The notes under the pieces were generated by a model. The model saw only the letters and a list, made by a program, of their open reading frames with translations. It ran no database searches and was not told where the DNA came from. Of a stretch of 7,320 bases of DNA, positions 5,931 through 7,320 are shown one piece after another. Source of the stretch: DASXMT01 sp036521415. GTDB lineage: Bacteria; Actinomycetota; Acidimicrobiia; Acidimicrobiales; RAAP-2. The DNA is taken from contig DATDHU010000035.1 in assembly GCA_036521415.1 (NCBI GenBank), forward strand, positions 1 to 7,320, given 5' to 3'. Every line of letters begins with the position of its first letter. Position 1 is the stretch's first letter. Both the position numbers and the translations under genes were made by a program.

Positions 5931-7022
5931 CTACTGGTAGCGCTCGAGGATACTGGCCTCGGCCAGGCGGGCCAGGCCGTCCTTCACCGATCGCGCTTTG
6001 GCCACACCGACCCCTTCCACCTTTTCTAGATCGGAGAGGGAAGCCCGCATGATCTGTTGCAGGTTGAGAAACCGGTCGACGATCCGTTCGATGATGGCGT
6101 CCGAGAAACGCGGCAGGCGGTGCAAGAGCCGGTAGCCGCGCGGCTCGACACCGGCATGGGGATCGGCCAGCGCGGCTGGAAGGTTCAAGACCTCGGCCAC
6201 CGTCCGGACATCGACCAGGTCGGTGGCGGTCAGCTCGTTGAGGTGCTGGACGGCCAGGTCGACCGCGGGCTCGCGCACCGATGAGCCATCGGCCGGCTGG
6301 CGGAGGTAGTCACGGAGGACCAAGCGGAGGGTCGGAGCCACTGACTCCACCAGCTCGGCCAGCTGCAGCCGGACCAGCCGCCCGTCCTCCCCCAGCTCGA
6401 CCAGGTGCCCGGAGACCTCTTTGGCGATGCGCGCCACCATCTCGGCCGACTGCATGACGGCGACGACGTCGTGGACGGAGACGGTGTCCTCGACCTCGAG
6501 TGTGGAGAGCGAGGTGAGGGCCACGTCGAAGCGGACGCGGAATCGCTGCAGGGTGGACAGCCCCTGGTCGGCCCGGTCGACCAGCCAGCCGATGGGCTGC
6601 AGCGTGTGTTTTTGGTCGTGGCGGTAGACGGCGATCAGAGCCATAGCGGCCGAGACCGAGAGCACGGGCACATCGATCGAGCGAGCCACGCGTTCGGCCG
6701 TTCGGTGTCGCGTCCCCGTCTCAGTGGTCGGTATCGATGCCTTCGGCATGAGGTGGACGTTGGCGCGGGCTATCCGGGACGCGTCGGGAGCGAGGATGAT
6801 GGCACCGTCCATCTTGGCCAGTTCGGACAATCGTTGCGGGCTGAATTCGGCATCGAGCAGGAAGCCGCCCGAGCAGATCGACAGTACGGCCGGTTCGTCG
6901 CCCACTACGACCAGACCGCCACGCTTGGCCTGGAGTATGCGATCCAGGCCCTCGCGCAGTGGCCGACCAGGGGCCACCATGGCCAACGCTTCGCTGAGGG
7001 CCGAACTCCTGCGTGCGCTCAC
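5931..7022 (-). CDS. disA: DNA integrity scanning diadenylate cyclase DisA
   Basis: DisA makes the second messenger cyclic di-AMP from two ATP and, in Bacillus, links its synthesis to DNA integrity. The 363-residue product has the full architecture. The N-terminal DAC domain (about 10-145) carries the catalytic motif DGA (72-74, in KMDGAIIL) and the ATP-binding RHR motif (105-107, in GTRHRTAERVA). A helical linker spans about 146-290. The C-terminal helix-hairpin-helix DNA-binding domain (about 318-353) reads ASLSDLEKVEGVGVAKARSV. Active DisA is an octamer. GTG 7022 is chosen because the product then aligns with the start of mycobacterial DisA (SALSEALAMVAPGRPLREGL); its ribosome binding site is weak, and ATG 6980 would delete conserved residues. 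The gene follows radA by 43 nt. RadA is reported to bind DisA and lower its activity in Bacillus and mycobacteria, so the pairing is functional as well as positional. Confidence 0.97.
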   Translation of the reverse strand: MSARRSSALSEALAMVAPGRPLREGLDRILQAKRGGLVVVGDEPAVLSICSGGFLLDAEFSPQRLSELAKMDGAIILAPDASRIARANVHLMPKASIPTTETGTRHRTAERVARSIDVPVLSVSAAMALIAVYRHDQKHTLQPIGWLVDRADQGLSTLQRFRVRFDVALTSLSTLEVEDTVSVHDVVAVMQSAEMVARIAKEVSGHLVELGEDGRLVRLQLAELVESVAPTLRLVLRDYLRQPADGSSVREPAVDLAVQHLNELTATDLVDVRTVAEVLNLPAALADPHAGVEPRGYRLLHRLPRFSDAIIERIVDRFLNLQQIMRASLSDLEKVEGVGVAKARSVKDGLARLAEASILERYQ

Positions 7023-7065
7023 TGCCGAATCGTACCCGGCAGCCTGCCGATGGTCCTGGTGGTCC

Positions 7066-7320
7066 TCACGACTGGGTGGAGGTTGGCAGCATGCACCCGA
7101 ACCGGAGCACGGCGTCGAACAACGTCTCGACCCGGAGCAGCTGGATACCGGCGGGGCCTGGAGGGGCCGAGCTGGGTACCACGGCCCGCTCGAACCCCAT
7201 CCGCACGGCCTCCTCGAGCCGCCGGGGCAGGTTGGCCACCTGGCGGATCTCGCCGGCCAGACCGACCTCACCGAGGGCGACCAGATCGGCGGGCAAAGAC
7301 ACCCCGCTGGCGGCGGAGGA
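7066..7320 (-). CDS. radA: DNA repair protein RadA, C-terminal fragment (5' part outside window)
   Basis: Only the last 84 residues are in the window; the frame is open to the right edge. They match the end of the Lon-protease-like domain of RadA/Sms: SLPADLVALGEVGLAGEIRQ, then NLPRRLEEAVRMGFERAVVP and RVETLFDAVLRF. RadA is a RecA-like hexameric ATPase that promotes branch migration in recombination. Its zinc finger, Walker motifs and KNRFG motif lie upstream and cannot be checked here. The Lon-like domain in RadA is a structural module rather than an active protease. The TGA at 7068-7066 is followed after 43 nt by disA, so the two are probably co-transcribed. The assignment rests on the short domain plus the disA neighbour. 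Confidence 0.88.
   Translation of the reverse strand, partial: SSAASGVSLPADLVALGEVGLAGEIRQVANLPRRLEEAVRMGFERAVVPSSAPPGPAGIQLLRVETLFDAVLRFGCMLPTSTQS

Noticed and set aside
2080..6052. Long plus-strand open frames (2080-2961, 2312-3430, 3393-4433, 3575-4789, 4594-5580, 4790-6052)
   Set aside because: All lie antisense to genes with clear family motifs and have low-complexity Arg/Pro/Ser/Gly translations typical of GC-rich shadow frames; none resembles a known protein.
1746..6440. Frequent CTCGGCCA octamers scattered on the plus strand, as a possible repeat or uptake signal
   Set aside because: On the coding strand they read TGGCCGAG, mostly within codons for Ala and Glu, so codon preference explains them; they lie inside genes without regular spacing.
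7023..7271. Extended disA start at 7271
   Set aside because: It would overlap the conserved end of radA in another frame; homology to DisA begins just after GTG 7022.

Overview
The window is high-GC DNA whose genes all lie on the minus strand, so transcription runs from high to low coordinates. The gene content suggests an actinobacterium: a Mycobacterium-type CarD, DisA next to RadA, and the run radA-disA-carD-ispD-ispF-rlmB, which resembles the radA/disA/carD/ispD/ispF/cysS/rlmB neighbourhood of actinobacteria. An uncultured, Acidimicrobiia-like lineage is plausible, but nothing here proves it.

Layout in transcription order. 7320-7066: the last 84 codons of radA. 7022-5931: disA, a c-di-AMP synthase. 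A 169-nt spacer with a long GC-rich inverted repeat follows. 5761-5285: carD, an RNA-polymerase-binding regulator. 5259-4558 and 4561-4031: ispD and ispF, two steps of the MEP isoprenoid pathway, joined by a GTGA overlap. 4034-3042: rlmB, a 23S rRNA 2'-O-methyltransferase, joined to ispF by an ATGA overlap and carrying an 83-residue Arg/Gly-rich N-terminal extension. 3015-1645: an FAD/NAD(P)-dependent disulfide oxidoreductase. 1612-1224: a small VOC (glyoxalase-fold) protein broken by a one-base frameshift. After a 146-nt gap, 1077-1: a SAM-dependent methyltransferase that runs off the left edge and has an Ig-like module inserted in its catalytic fold.

From ispD to the VOC gene the genes overlap or sit 22-32 nt apart and are probably one transcription unit. 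radA-disA are 43 nt apart. carD may have its own promoter in the spacer. The radA-to-rlmB part is housekeeping: DNA repair, c-di-AMP signalling, rRNA-promoter control, isoprenoid precursors and ribosome maturation. The methyltransferase at the left has lower GC and probably belongs to a different, accessory (perhaps surface-glycan) region. I see no tRNA, rRNA, CRISPR array, insertion sequence or attachment site. No wholly new system is evident; the most unusual items are the methyltransferase architecture, the frameshifted VOC gene, the RG-rich RlmB tail and several substituted functional residues.
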